Positions 20,985 through 29,980 of a stretch of DNA of 64,000 nt are shown here, piece by piece; positions within the stretch are counted from its first letter, which is position 1, and each line of letters opens with the position of its first letter. This DNA comes from Taibaiella sp. (GTDB lineage: Bacteria; Bacteroidota; Bacteroidia; Chitinophagales; Chitinophagaceae), in NCBI GenBank assembly GCA_019739295.1, contig JAHHDV010000026.1, positions 62,001 through 126,000 of the forward strand, written 5' to 3'. Both the position numbers and the translations under genes were made by a program. The notes beneath the pieces are model-generated. The model ran no database searches. It had not been told where the DNA came from and saw nothing but the letters and a program-made list of their open reading frames with translations.

Positions 20985-22766
20985 ATGAACAGCATCGAAC
21001 AAGAGATAAAATCGGCAAGCCTGCAAGGTTTTCAGGCCTTATTTCCCGGCCAGACTTTTACAGAGGAACAGATCGTCATCAATGAGACCAAGCCGGAATT
21101 CGAAGGTGACTATACTTTGGTATTGTTTCCCTTTGTCAAATCCCTGAGGGTGAAGCCTGATGAACTGGGCAATGCTATAGGCCGGTACATGCTCAGCGAA
21201 CACGGCGGCCTGGTTCAGGATTATACCATCGTAGCCGGCTTCCTGAATATCACTGTCCGGGATCATATATTGCTTTCCGTTTTGCAGCAGCATCAAGGAG
21301 CTGTACATACAGCGGACCGGACCAGAGGAAAGCAGAAAATAATGATCGAATACTCCTCTCCCAATACCAATAAACCCATACATTTCGGCCATCTGAGAAA
21401 CAACTTTCTGGGATGGTCCGTAGCTGAGATCCTGAAGACTACGGGCAATGAGGTCATCAAGGCTAACCTGATCAATGACAGGGGCATTCATATTTGTAAG
21501 TCAATGATCGCCTGGAAGCGTTATGCAAATGATGCTACACCGGAGCTTACCGGAGTGAAAGGAGATCACCTGGTTGGTGATTACTATGTCCGGTATAATG
21601 ATGTGTATAAAGAAGAGATCCAGCAGCTTGTAGAAAAAGGAATGGAGGAAAAGGAAGCGGAAAGAGAGGCTCCCATTTTCAAAGAAGCCCAGGACCTGCT
21701 CCTGAAATGGGAACAGGGTGATCCGGAAGTGTACGGACTCTGGAAGATGATGAATGGCTGGGTATACGAGGGTTTTGATATTACCTATAAGAAGCTGGGA
21801 CTGGACTTTGACAAGATTTATTATGAAAGTGATACTTACCTGCTGGGCAAGGAAATGGTGCAGCAGGGATTGGAAAAGGGCATCCTGTTCAAAAAAGAAA
21901 ACGGTTCGGTCTGGATCGACCTGACGGAAGACGGCCTGGATGAGAAATTACTCCTGAGAGCAGACGGAACATCCGTTTACATGACACAGGATTTAGGTAC
22001 TGCCAAGAAAAAGTATGATGATTTCAACCTGGACCAGTCTGTATATGTCATCGCAGATGAGCAGAACTATCATATGCAGGTACTGAAACTGATTCTGAAA
22101 AAACTGGGGGAACCCTGTGCCGATGGTATCTATCATCTGAGCTACGGAATGGTAGAACTGCCGAGCGGCAGAATGAAAAGCAGGGAAGGGACTGTAGTCG
22201 ATGCAGATGATATGATCGCTGAAATGATCGCTATCGCCAGGGAACAGACGGAAGCTGCCGGTAAGACGGAAGGTTGGTCTGAAGAAGAACTGCAGTCGCT
22301 ATATGAAACCATAGGGTTGGGGGCCTTGAAATTCTATCTCCTCAGGGTGGATCCCAGGAAGAAAATGATCTTTAACCCGGCAGAATCTATCGATCTTCAT
22401 GGATTTACCGCGGCATACATCCAGTATGCGCATGCCAGGATCTGCTCTATCCTGAGAAAGGTGGGACCGGATTTTACTGTTCCCGGCACGGTAGGACTGG
22501 AACCATTGGAGCGCAGGCTGCTGATCCTGATCGAGCAATATCCTGCCGAGGTACAGAAGGCTGCATCCGAATTCAACCCCAGTGTACTGTGCAATTATGT
22601 GTTTAAACTGGCCCAGACCTTCAATTCTTTCTTCGACAGGCACTCTGTAGCCAATGCTGAATCAGAGGATAAGAAGCAATTGAGGACCGGGCTGAGTAAA
22701 TGGACTGCGGCAACGATCAGGCATGCGATGAGCCTGCTGGGTATAAATGTCCCTGAAAAAATGTAA
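20985..22766 (+). CDS. argS: Arginyl-tRNA synthetase
   Basis: Class I aminoacyl-tRNA synthetase charging tRNA-Arg. 593 residues. The N-terminal Add1 domain is followed by the HIGH-type motif SPNTNKPIHFGHLRNN near residue 125-137 and by LINDRGIHICKSM. The KMSK-equivalent is GRMKSREGTVV near residue 395, as is usual for ArgRS. The DALR anticodon-binding domain ends the protein (HAMSLLGINVPEKM). No frameshifts. The DUF349 gene follows 81 bp later on the same strand without a visible terminator, so the two may be cotranscribed. Confidence 0.96.
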   Translation: MNSIEQEIKSASLQGFQALFPGQTFTEEQIVINETKPEFEGDYTLVLFPFVKSLRVKPDELGNAIGRYMLSEHGGLVQDYTIVAGFLNITVRDHILLSVLQQHQGAVHTADRTRGKQKIMIEYSSPNTNKPIHFGHLRNNFLGWSVAEILKTTGNEVIKANLINDRGIHICKSMIAWKRYANDATPELTGVKGDHLVGDYYVRYNDVYKEEIQQLVEKGMEEKEAEREAPIFKEAQDLLLKWEQGDPEVYGLWKMMNGWVYEGFDITYKKLGLDFDKIYYESDTYLLGKEMVQQGLEKGILFKKENGSVWIDLTEDGLDEKLLLRADGTSVYMTQDLGTAKKKYDDFNLDQSVYVIADEQNYHMQVLKLILKKLGEPCADGIYHLSYGMVELPSGRMKSREGTVVDADDMIAEMIAIAREQTEAAGKTEGWSEEELQSLYETIGLGALKFYLLRVDPRKKMIFNPAESIDLHGFTAAYIQYAHARICSILRKVGPDFTVPGTVGLEPLERRLLILIEQYPAEVQKAASEFNPSVLCNYVFKLAQTFNSFFDRHSVANAESEDKKQLRTGLSKWTAATIRHAMSLLGINVPEKM

Positions 22767-22847
22767 CTTTAACTCATTCAAAAGAATTGAAACAATAATT
22801 TTATTTCTGACAGTAAACCCATTGATGACCCTAAATGCTATTCAACT

Positions 22848-24419
22848 ATGAATCAGGAAACATCTAGTCCAAGGGAATCCATTCACGATTCCTGGAATAC
22901 CTTTGAAGTGCCATTCAAGGATCAATTACAGGTCAATGACCAAAATGAGCTTATCTTACTTTCTAATGAGTTCCGGAAAGAGAAGAAACTGGGCATATTT
23001 CAGCCGGAACAGTGGGAACAGGAAGTTCAGAAACTTCATGCCGGCTTTGAAGAATTAATGGAGTCGGCACGGGCGCTGAAAGAGAAATGGGAGACCAGTG
23101 AAGATAAGCTGGCACTAAAAATGATGGTCCATCAGTTCGAAAAGAAGCTTCAATCTACGGATGCGATCGGTGATTATCATCCGATCAGGGAGCAGATGGC
23201 ATTGTACCAGGGAGAGATAGACAGGTTACTGGAACAGAATGCCGAAGAACGGCAGAAAATCGTAGACACCGCCAGGCAATTGTCGCAGAGCGAAGATTGG
23301 CATGAAGCTACGGAGCATTTCAAGCAATTGATAGAGATATGGCGGGTGGCCCCTGAGGTCAGGAAGCAGGCAAATGAGAAAATGTGGCAGGAGATCTCTG
23401 ATGCAAAAGATGTATTCTTTGAGCGGAAGAGAAAGCATTATGAAGACCTGGAGAAAGAACAGATGGTCAACCTGGATCGCAAGATCGAGCTATGTGAGAA
23501 AGCTGAGGTCATCAGGGATTCAGAAGACTGGAAGAACACTACGGAACAGCTGAATGCATTGATGGAAGAATGGAAGACCATAGGTCCATTGCCGAGTGTA
23601 GAGAAAAATGATGAGATGTGGGAAAGGTTCAACAGCGCCAGGAAAGCATTCTTTGACCGCAAGCATGACCACAGTGAGCAGATCAGGCAGGAGCAGGAAC
23701 ATAACTATAAAGAAAAGCTGGCGCTGGTAGAAGAAGCCGAGCAGCTCAGCACTTCCACACAGTGGAAAGCCACATCAGACAGGCTGGATGAGATGCAGCA
23801 GCAATGGAACAGCCTGGGCAGGGCCCCCAAAGAGTTCAACGATATGCTCTGGGAAAGATGGAAATCCGCCAGGAATTCATTCTATGAAGCCAAACGCAGC
23901 CAGGCCAAGGAGTTTCTTCATAATCTGAATGAGAACTATGAAAAGAAAAAAGCGCTGACGGAGCGTGCCGAACACCTGGCACAGTCGGAGAACTGGAAGC
24001 TGGCTACGGATGAGCTGATGCAGATGATGACCGAATGGAAGATCATTGGCCCTATTCCCAAAGAATATGGTGATGAACTGTGGGACCGGTTCAATATCGC
24101 CCGGAGAACTTTTTTCAAAAGAAAAGACGAAGACAGGGAACGGCGCAGGAGCAGGTATGAACAGAAGAATAAAGACAGGCTGAGCCAGACCGAAAAGTTC
24201 CTGCGTACCTTGCAGCAGGAGCTGAAGGATGATGAAGACCAGCTGGCAGAGTTTACGGAATCCATAGAGGGTTTGGACGAAGAGAATAAAAAGGACAAGG
24301 AGCTGAAGGATCACCTGGGCCACCTGATCTCCAAGCTGGAAAAGAACATAGCCAAGCGCAAAACCAAGATCGATGATGTGCAAAAGCAATTGGAAGAACT
24401 GAACAACCCGGATAAATAA
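22848..24419 (+). CDS. DUF349 repeat protein
   Basis: 523 residues, cytoplasmic, almost wholly charged alpha helix. Five repeats of about 70 residues are visible, each with a W..AT..L..L...W...GP motif (for example WKTIGPLPSVEKNDEMWERF, WKIIGPIPKEYGDELWDRF), the DUF349 three-helix unit. A C-terminal coiled coil (about residues 440-520) follows. The function of the family is unknown. It sits downstream of argS. Confidence 0.85.
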   Translation: MNQETSSPRESIHDSWNTFEVPFKDQLQVNDQNELILLSNEFRKEKKLGIFQPEQWEQEVQKLHAGFEELMESARALKEKWETSEDKLALKMMVHQFEKKLQSTDAIGDYHPIREQMALYQGEIDRLLEQNAEERQKIVDTARQLSQSEDWHEATEHFKQLIEIWRVAPEVRKQANEKMWQEISDAKDVFFERKRKHYEDLEKEQMVNLDRKIELCEKAEVIRDSEDWKNTTEQLNALMEEWKTIGPLPSVEKNDEMWERFNSARKAFFDRKHDHSEQIRQEQEHNYKEKLALVEEAEQLSTSTQWKATSDRLDEMQQQWNSLGRAPKEFNDMLWERWKSARNSFYEAKRSQAKEFLHNLNENYEKKKALTERAEHLAQSENWKLATDELMQMMTEWKIIGPIPKEYGDELWDRFNIARRTFFKRKDEDRERRRSRYEQKNKDRLSQTEKFLRTLQQELKDDEDQLAEFTESIEGLDEENKKDKELKDHLGHLISKLEKNIAKRKTKIDDVQKQLEELNNPDK

Positions 24420-24421
24420 TC

Positions 24422-24457
24422 ATACTAAAGCGACCATTTCGGTCGCTTTAGTATTTC
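24422..24457 (+). terminator. Terminator after the DUF349 gene
   Basis: A 14-bp perfect stem beginning ATACTAAAGCGACC, five-base loop ATTTC. It lies between convergent genes and may act on both strands; the T tract is short. Confidence 0.75.
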
Positions 24458-24581
24458 TGTACCATCAATATATTATTAAGCACTACACAGCAGTTTAATT
24501 TCTATAGTTCTTCCAATATCCGACAGAAACCCAATTGTTCCCAATGGTGCGGTATGGGAAGCGATTTTTTATTCAGCCTTT

Positions 24582-25034
24582 CTACCAGGTTTTTTCTTTA
24601 AAGAAAGTGAAAATGTTTTTTTCTGTTTTTTGTAATTGCCGCTCGTTTTTAAAGAACAGAAATGTAGCTGCTTTACACTCACATATATCATTGTCCTCCT
24701 TGCAGCGTACAAAATAGTCCGTATTTTCTTCGAGTATCTTAAAATAGCGGATATCACTGTTTTTATTTTTCCGGTAAATGAAATAACCCTTTTCATCTGC
24801 TCTGAAGGTAAAGTAGTTTTGTTACCCGAATGTTGCATCAATCGTTCCAGCCGGTCTTTAAGATCGGGTTCATCGTCACAAAGCCGCACGTTCATCATAT
24901 TCATATAGATGAAGGGATCAACGAGGAAGGAATACATCCATTGGTTGATATAGTATGCATTCCCATTCATGATGGGCTGTGCTTTCGCAGAGATAAAAAA
25001 TGAATACAAACAGAGTAAAGAAGATGCTTTTCAT
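24582..25034 (-). CDS. Exported protein of unknown function, last gene of the sigma-factor operon, two frameshifts
   Basis: The ATG at 25,034 gives a signal peptide MKSIFFTLFVFIF, and removing one A/T in the run near 24,998 continues it as ISAKAQPIMNGNAYYINQW. A second, opposite shift near 24,817 (one missing T) leads into YFIYRKNKNSDIRYFKILEE, CKEDNDICECKAATFLFFKN and a stop at 24,582. The restored protein is about 150 residues and lysine-rich. No family is recognised. It starts 35 bp after the preceding gene on the same strand, which places it in the sigma/anti-sigma operon. Unlike most breaks in the window, one of the two is a deletion. Confidence 0.55.
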
Positions 25035-25068
25035 AGTACTTTGCTTTTAACGAGTGAACAAGAAATTA

Positions 25069-26127
25069 CTACATTCCCAAACCCAGGTAAGCCTTAAAAG
25101 AAATGCTGACATAGCTTTTCGGGTTCCTTTGATATAACTTCACAGGGAACAGTTGCCCGCCTACATCAATGCTGACACCCATATTGTGTGCAATGGGATA
25201 GTTCAGACCGACTGCCAGGTAGTAAGGCTGATCCGTATACATATGCTCCAGCTCATGTGCATTTCCTATTTGCATGATACCCACTCCCATGGAATATTTA
25301 TTATACAGCAGGTGATACGGCCCGAAGTTGGATTTCATCATTCCCCATTCCAGCATGTGGAATTGAGCTCCAAGATATATACCATCGTACCGGGCAGTAT
25401 TTCCTTTGAAGTTATACCCGATAAAGGGGGTGTAGCCATTGTATTTCCGGCCTGTCTGGTAGATCAGTCCCACATCCATATGCATGCCTACCGGTGCGTC
25501 AGGATTGATGGCAATACCTGCACCGAAATATACCCCCAGCCTTTGGATCACATTTGTCAGGTTCCTATACCGTTCTCTTTTTTCCTGCCGGTACTCATGT
25601 ACATCCAATAAATTTTTGGTAATTTTTGTTTCCCCGGCCCGGCTCAGGTCCTTGCTTAAGATTTCGTATACGATACAATAGTGAATGGTGTCTCCCATGC
25701 TGAGCTTTTCGAAATGCTCATAAACCCTGATGGTATCCGGCCGGTGCTTGATATACCGGGTCTGTCCGTCAACTATGGCGATATCGGTAGACCCGGCGGG
25801 ATATGAAGCGTACCTGTAAAATGTATGCTCCTGGTCTTTGGTAACGGCGACCTCGAGCAGATGAGCCCGGGTAGCGTCATAAAGAGAGTCCTGGAACAGG
25901 GCGATCCCTTTATCGATCCGGTTCATCACATAATGGATATCGCCTTTCCTGTAATCTTTAAGATAATCAAGGTAAATGGTCATTTGCTCTCCATTGGGCG
26001 CTACATCCCGGATACGCACCAGCTGGCTGTTCGGTTCGAAATGATCGAATGAAATGTCATTCTGATGCTGGGCAGCAACTGCAAAGGAAGTCATAATGAA
26101 TGATCCGAGAATGAATAATCTGAACAT
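25069..26127 (-). CDS. Exported protein with outer-membrane-barrel-like C-terminal half
   Basis: 352 residues with a signal peptide (MFRLFILGSFIMTSFAVAAQ). The N-terminal half is a soluble domain beginning around residue 35 with the peptide VRIRDVAPNGE. The C-terminal half from about residue 200 has alternating, glycine- and aromatic-rich segments (RLGVYFGAGIAINPD, VGLIYQTGRKY, YLAVGLNYPIAHNMG) and ends YVSISFKAYLGLGM, the style of a small outer-membrane barrel. It lies 3 bp after the probable anti-sigma gene, so they are cotranscribed. The VRIRDVAPNGE peptide has a close copy in the anti-sigma protein. Not recognised as a named family. Confidence 0.6.
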   Translation of the reverse strand: MFRLFILGSFIMTSFAVAAQHQNDISFDHFEPNSQLVRIRDVAPNGEQMTIYLDYLKDYRKGDIHYVMNRIDKGIALFQDSLYDATRAHLLEVAVTKDQEHTFYRYASYPAGSTDIAIVDGQTRYIKHRPDTIRVYEHFEKLSMGDTIHYCIVYEILSKDLSRAGETKITKNLLDVHEYRQEKRERYRNLTNVIQRLGVYFGAGIAINPDAPVGMHMDVGLIYQTGRKYNGYTPFIGYNFKGNTARYDGIYLGAQFHMLEWGMMKSNFGPYHLLYNKYSMGVGIMQIGNAHELEHMYTDQPYYLAVGLNYPIAHNMGVSIDVGGQLFPVKLYQRNPKSYVSISFKAYLGLGM

Positions 26128-26130
26128 AGC

Positions 26131-26802
26131 TTATCGATTGAAAATTTTGAATGGTGAAGATTGAGGTTTAGATGCTGTTTGAGGGTCTGCAGGTTGTGAT
26201 ATTCTTTCTGTAAAGGTCATCGATGAAGAAACCGGTGCAATATCTGAAACAGGAATAGCGGTTTTTTTCTTTGGAAGGGTTACCGCAATTTGCTGCTCCG
26301 GTTCCTCTGACACAGGTTCTGTCCCGGGCTTGTTATCACCGGCCAGTGGGATTGCCGGGTTCGGACCTTCATCTTTGCTGACCATAGCCTGTTGTTCCTT
26401 TTGGCGAAGCGGGGGATGGGATACCACATCCGTCTTTATGTCATTTTCTCTAGAGGCTGGTTTCCGGATACTTTTTACTACTGTTTCTTCCGCGGCAGAA
26501 CCTTTTTTTTCACCTGCAGGCGCTATATCCCTCACACGGATATCGTTGGGCCGGGTATCCTGCGATACTATGTTTCCTCCGGTAGGGCGCGTTTCATTGC
26601 TGTCGGTAACCATAAACCAGGCAGCCAGTATCCCCAGGAGCAAAGCGGCAGCGTGGGAGAATGCAATTTTCCACCAAAGGATACTCCTGGACGGGAATAA
26701 TTTTTTTTCGATCCTGCTCTTTACATCCTTCGGGATGAAATCCTGAAATACTGCGGGATCATCCGTTTGTTGTTTCCAGTTATTTTCAAAGGGCTCTTTC
26801 AT
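26131..26802 (-). CDS. Probable anti-sigma factor, single-span membrane protein
   Basis: 223 residues. The N-terminal 40 residues are cytoplasmic and charged, followed by one membrane span (residues about 44-65, IAFSHAAALLLGILAAWFM) and a low-complexity periplasmic part rich in Pro, Lys, Glu and Thr. It lacks an obvious zinc HxxxCxxC motif. It starts 3 bp after the sigma factor gene, the usual place for a cognate anti-sigma. Residues 87-98 read DIRVRDIAPAGE, nearly repeated in the next gene product. Assignment is from context and topology. Confidence 0.6.
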   Translation of the reverse strand: MKEPFENNWKQQTDDPAVFQDFIPKDVKSRIEKKLFPSRSILWWKIAFSHAAALLLGILAAWFMVTDSNETRPTGGNIVSQDTRPNDIRVRDIAPAGEKKGSAAEETVVKSIRKPASRENDIKTDVVSHPPLRQKEQQAMVSKDEGPNPAIPLAGDNKPGTEPVSEEPEQQIAVTLPKKKTAIPVSDIAPVSSSMTFTERISQPADPQTASKPQSSPFKIFNR

Positions 26803-26805
26803 AGC

Positions 26806-27327
26806 TTAAACCTTTTTTATATGGGATTGCAATAATTTTCTTGCTTTATGCAATTGCGATTTGGAGGTCTGCTCCGAGATATCCAGCAATGCTGCGATTT
26901 CCTTATGACTCATAGACTCCAGGACATAAAGATTAAAAACAGTCCGGTATCCCGGTGGTAGTTTTTCAATCATTTCAATGATTTCCCGGATGCTCCAGGA
27001 TTTCCACTGATCATCTCCGGAGCTTTCTTCTATGACTTGCTCATCCAGCTCATCATAACTTATTTTTTGCCTCCTGAGCTGCATCAGGCATTGGTTGACG
27101 GTTATCTTTTTCATCCAGTACCAGAAGCTCCCGGTGCCGGTATCTGTGAATTGATCCATACTCCCGAATACTTTCAGGAATACATCACTGGTGATCTCCT
27201 CGGCATCCATTTCTGTGACATACCTTCTCGCTGTAGCATATACGGCACCTGCATACCTGTGGTATGCCGTTTTCTGAGCAGTTGTACTGTTTTGCTTCAG
27301 CGAGGTAATGAGCTCCTGCTCTAACAT
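26806..27327 (-). CDS. ECF-type RNA polymerase sigma factor
   Basis: 173 residues. Region 2 is visible as YATARRYVTEMDAEEITSDV (residues about 30-50) and region 4 as LPPGYRTVFNLYVLESMSHK plus the helix-turn-helix EIAALLDISEQTSKSQLHKA. First gene of an operon with a membrane anti-sigma and two exported proteins. ECF systems in Bacteroidota often govern envelope or nutrient responses; the inducing signal here is unknown. No clear promoter was found upstream, though autoregulation would be typical. Confidence 0.9.
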   Translation of the reverse strand: MLEQELITSLKQNSTTAQKTAYHRYAGAVYATARRYVTEMDAEEITSDVFLKVFGSMDQFTDTGTGSFWYWMKKITVNQCLMQLRRQKISYDELDEQVIEESSGDDQWKSWSIREIIEMIEKLPPGYRTVFNLYVLESMSHKEIAALLDISEQTSKSQLHKARKLLQSHIKKV

Positions 27328-27514
27328 AGATGCCTTAGTGAATTACTTTAAGAATATCTGGTACAATATACAGAATGCAGCAATGGCCAAAAAGGTTGCC
27401 TGCATCAAAAAATAAATTATGAACAGATAAGTATTAACGGGCAGCTATCCGGTAAAGTAAACATGGATATGCCTGTTCCGCTATTCAGAACAGCCGGGCA
27501 TGATGTCTTTGATA

Positions 27515-28876
27515 TTACATTTTCTGATCCCAGAGATAGACAAATGCAGCCATGGTCCATGCACCGATCTTAAGCTCGCGGTGGCTTACCGCTTCGAAGA
27601 CATCCTGAGCATTGTGGTGATAATCGAAATACCGCTGCTGGTCCGGCATGAGCCCGGCCAGTGGCACACCCTGGCGACCCAAAGGACTGATATCCACACC
27701 CCCTTCTTCCTGGCTGAAATCATATACCCCATAAGGGAGAAATAAGCCTGACCAGGACTGTACCTTTTGCCTGAGTTCTTCCGGCATCACCAGCCCGATC
27801 CCGCGCGGAGAGAAGCCGCCTGCATCACTTTCTATGGCCACCAGATGCCGTTCGTTATTGACCCGGGCACTGTCGGCATAAGCCAGCCCGCCTTTTACAC
27901 CATTTTCCTCATTCATAAAAAGGACGATCCGGATGGTATGCCGGGGCCTTATATTGAGCGCCCTGAAGGTACGGATGATCTCGATACTTTGTACACAGCC
28001 TGCACCATCATCGTGTGCCCCTTCGCCTACATCCCAGCTGTCCAGATGCGCACCGGCAAGAATGAACCGGTCCGGGTGTTCGCTTCCCCGGATCTCCCCA
28101 ATGACATTGTAAGAAAGTACCGCATCCTTCATGGTACATTCGGACCGGAGCCGGACCGTCACACTTCCTTCCCGGCAGGCTGCAGCCAGCTGGTCTGCGC
28201 TCCGGAGCCCAAGTGCCAGGGAAGGGATCTTCCTGACCCCTTCTTCATAGCGGACCATGCCCGTATGCGGCGCATCGTGCATCCCTGTTCCTACGGACCG
28301 GATGATGACACCATCAGCTCCTTTCCGGGCGGCCTTGTTGAGCGCTACGCTTCTGTACTTCACCGCATCCCCGTATCCCCTGAATGTAGCATACCAATCC
28401 TGGTGGAACTGATAATTGAAAAATACGATCTTGCCTTCTATATCCTTCCGGTCAGCAAGATCAAATTCATCCAGGTTATTGAAACAGATAATTTCTCTTT
28501 CCAGTATTTTGCCATTGGTGCCTTCCGAATTTCCCAGTGAGATCATATTTAATGGCAGGAATTGCGAATTACCGGATGATTTGAATTGTAAGGACTCCTG
28601 TCCTCTATACCAATCGGGGACCAATACCGGCTGTTTCCATACGGAATCTGCTCCCGCCCGGACCAATGCTTCGTATCCCCAGTCCACAGCTTTGCCTGAT
28701 GCTTCCGACCCGGAGATCCTGTGACCAATATTTTTCGTCAGGTACTTCAGGTTATCATAGCAGGTCCCGTTATTCATGATCTCTGCAAACATCTGCTGCA
28801 GCCTGACAGAATCATTTTGCTGCGCTGATACCCGGCCCGAAAGAATGAGCAGGAGCAGTATTCCTATTTTTTTCAT
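27515..28876 (-). CDS. M28 family zinc aminopeptidase, exported
   Basis: About 453 residues from ATG 28,876 (MKKIGILLLLILSGRVSAQ, a signal peptide). This start is preferred over an ATG 12 codons earlier because a promoter element lies just before it. A PA-like insert precedes the catalytic domain. Metal ligands are seen in AGAHLDSWDVGEGAHDDGAG (HxD and bridging Asp), in NEENGVKGG (Glu-Glu), and in IESDAGGF and the C-terminal DYHHNAQD. A periplasmic or secreted di-zinc peptidase. Divergent from mltG. Confidence 0.88.
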   Translation of the reverse strand: MKKIGILLLLILSGRVSAQQNDSVRLQQMFAEIMNNGTCYDNLKYLTKNIGHRISGSEASGKAVDWGYEALVRAGADSVWKQPVLVPDWYRGQESLQFKSSGNSQFLPLNMISLGNSEGTNGKILEREIICFNNLDEFDLADRKDIEGKIVFFNYQFHQDWYATFRGYGDAVKYRSVALNKAARKGADGVIIRSVGTGMHDAPHTGMVRYEEGVRKIPSLALGLRSADQLAAACREGSVTVRLRSECTMKDAVLSYNVIGEIRGSEHPDRFILAGAHLDSWDVGEGAHDDGAGCVQSIEIIRTFRALNIRPRHTIRIVLFMNEENGVKGGLAYADSARVNNERHLVAIESDAGGFSPRGIGLVMPEELRQKVQSWSGLFLPYGVYDFSQEEGGVDISPLGRQGVPLAGLMPDQQRYFDYHHNAQDVFEAVSHRELKIGAWTMAAFVYLWDQKM

Positions 28877-28881
28877 CCTTC

Positions 28882-28889
28882 CAAAATTA
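28882..28889 (-). promoter_or_regulatory. -7 element directly before the M28 peptidase gene
   Basis: Minus-strand TAATTTTG matches TAnnTTTG and ends 5 nt before the ATG at 28,876, implying a leaderless or nearly leaderless message. Confidence 0.55.
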
Positions 28890-28953
28890 ACAAAGTTGTT
28901 TTTGAAATTCAATTATCTTAGACGAAATAAAATCAAAGTAAAAACAAGTACAG

Positions 28954-29973
28954 ATGAGGAAAACCTGTTTTGGAGTAGGGGCTGTTCTATGGATTGTCAT
29001 TCTATTGGGCCTGGGTTCCTGTCATAATCCCGGGAAGGATGTGAATGTAGTAGAGGACGAAATCAGATTGTTTATTCCGACCGGAGCCGTATACCGGCAG
29101 GTCCTGGATTCCCTTAGGCCATTGGTAAAGGACATTATTTCCTTCGAAGAAGCAGCTGCAAAAATGGAATATGAAAGAATATATCCCGGGCGTTATACTT
29201 TCAGGAAGGGAATGACCAATGAAGAAATGCTGAACCGCCTGATGCTCGGGCAACAGGATGAGATCAAGATCACCATAGGCAATTACAGCAGTGTGTATGA
29301 GCTCGGATACAAAATGGAGCCACTGCTCAGGCTGAAGACAGAAGATATCATCGCCGCTTTGTCACAGACAGATGAGGTAGCGGGAATGGATACGTTGAAA
29401 TGGATCTATTGCCTGGCTCCCGATACGTACAATTTTTTCTGGAATGTGACAGGCGCTGAATTTGTAGGAAAGCTGCTGGGTCAATATAAAAAATTCTGGA
29501 CCGAAGAAAGAAAAAAGCAATTGCAAAGCAGCGGAATGACAGAACTGCAGGTCATCTCCCTGGCATCCGTAGTGCAGCTGGAGTCCTATAAAGCTGATGA
29601 GCAGCCTAAAGTAGCAGGACTTTATCTCAACCGTATGAGAAAAGGTATGAAGCTCGACGCTGACCCTACGGTTATCTTTGCTATCAAGCAGGAGAAAGGC
29701 TGGGATCATAAAGTGCAAAGGGTATATCATAAGGACCTGTTGCGCAATTCTCCCTATAATACTTATCTCTATAAAGGCATACCTCCGGGACCTATATGTA
29801 TGCCCAATCCTTCGGCCATAGATGCGGTACTGAATCCGGAACATTCTGATTATATCTATTTCGTGGCTGACCCGGAACGTCCCGGGTATCATAGCTATGC
29901 CAGGACACCGCAGGAGCATGAAGGTAATGCGAAGAAATACCGGGATTGGGCCAATAAGAACAATATCAAATAG
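28954..29973 (+). CDS. mltG: Endolytic murein transglycosylase MltG, lipoprotein form
   Basis: Cleaves nascent peptidoglycan strands. 339 residues. The LysM-like N-terminal subdomain leads to the YceG core: LASVVQLES, VAGLYLNRMRKGMKLDADPT, NSPYNTYLYKGIPPGPICMP and FVADPERPGYHSYARTPQEH. The family's usual VEKET reads VQLES here; the second glutamate, which aligns with E218 of E. coli MltG as I remember it, is kept, while the first is Gln. Instead of the usual N-terminal membrane anchor there is a lipobox (LGLGSCHN), so the protein may be lipid-anchored. The flavoprotein gene starts 7 bp downstream. Confidence 0.9.
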   Translation: MRKTCFGVGAVLWIVILLGLGSCHNPGKDVNVVEDEIRLFIPTGAVYRQVLDSLRPLVKDIISFEEAAAKMEYERIYPGRYTFRKGMTNEEMLNRLMLGQQDEIKITIGNYSSVYELGYKMEPLLRLKTEDIIAALSQTDEVAGMDTLKWIYCLAPDTYNFFWNVTGAEFVGKLLGQYKKFWTEERKKQLQSSGMTELQVISLASVVQLESYKADEQPKVAGLYLNRMRKGMKLDADPTVIFAIKQEKGWDHKVQRVYHKDLLRNSPYNTYLYKGIPPGPICMPNPSAIDAVLNPEHSDYIYFVADPERPGYHSYARTPQEHEGNAKKYRDWANKNNIK

Positions 29974-29980
29974 TGCGGCT

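Noticed and set aside
27767..28540. 257-codon plus-strand ORF
   Set aside because: Antisense to the M28 peptidase; no protein-like motif.
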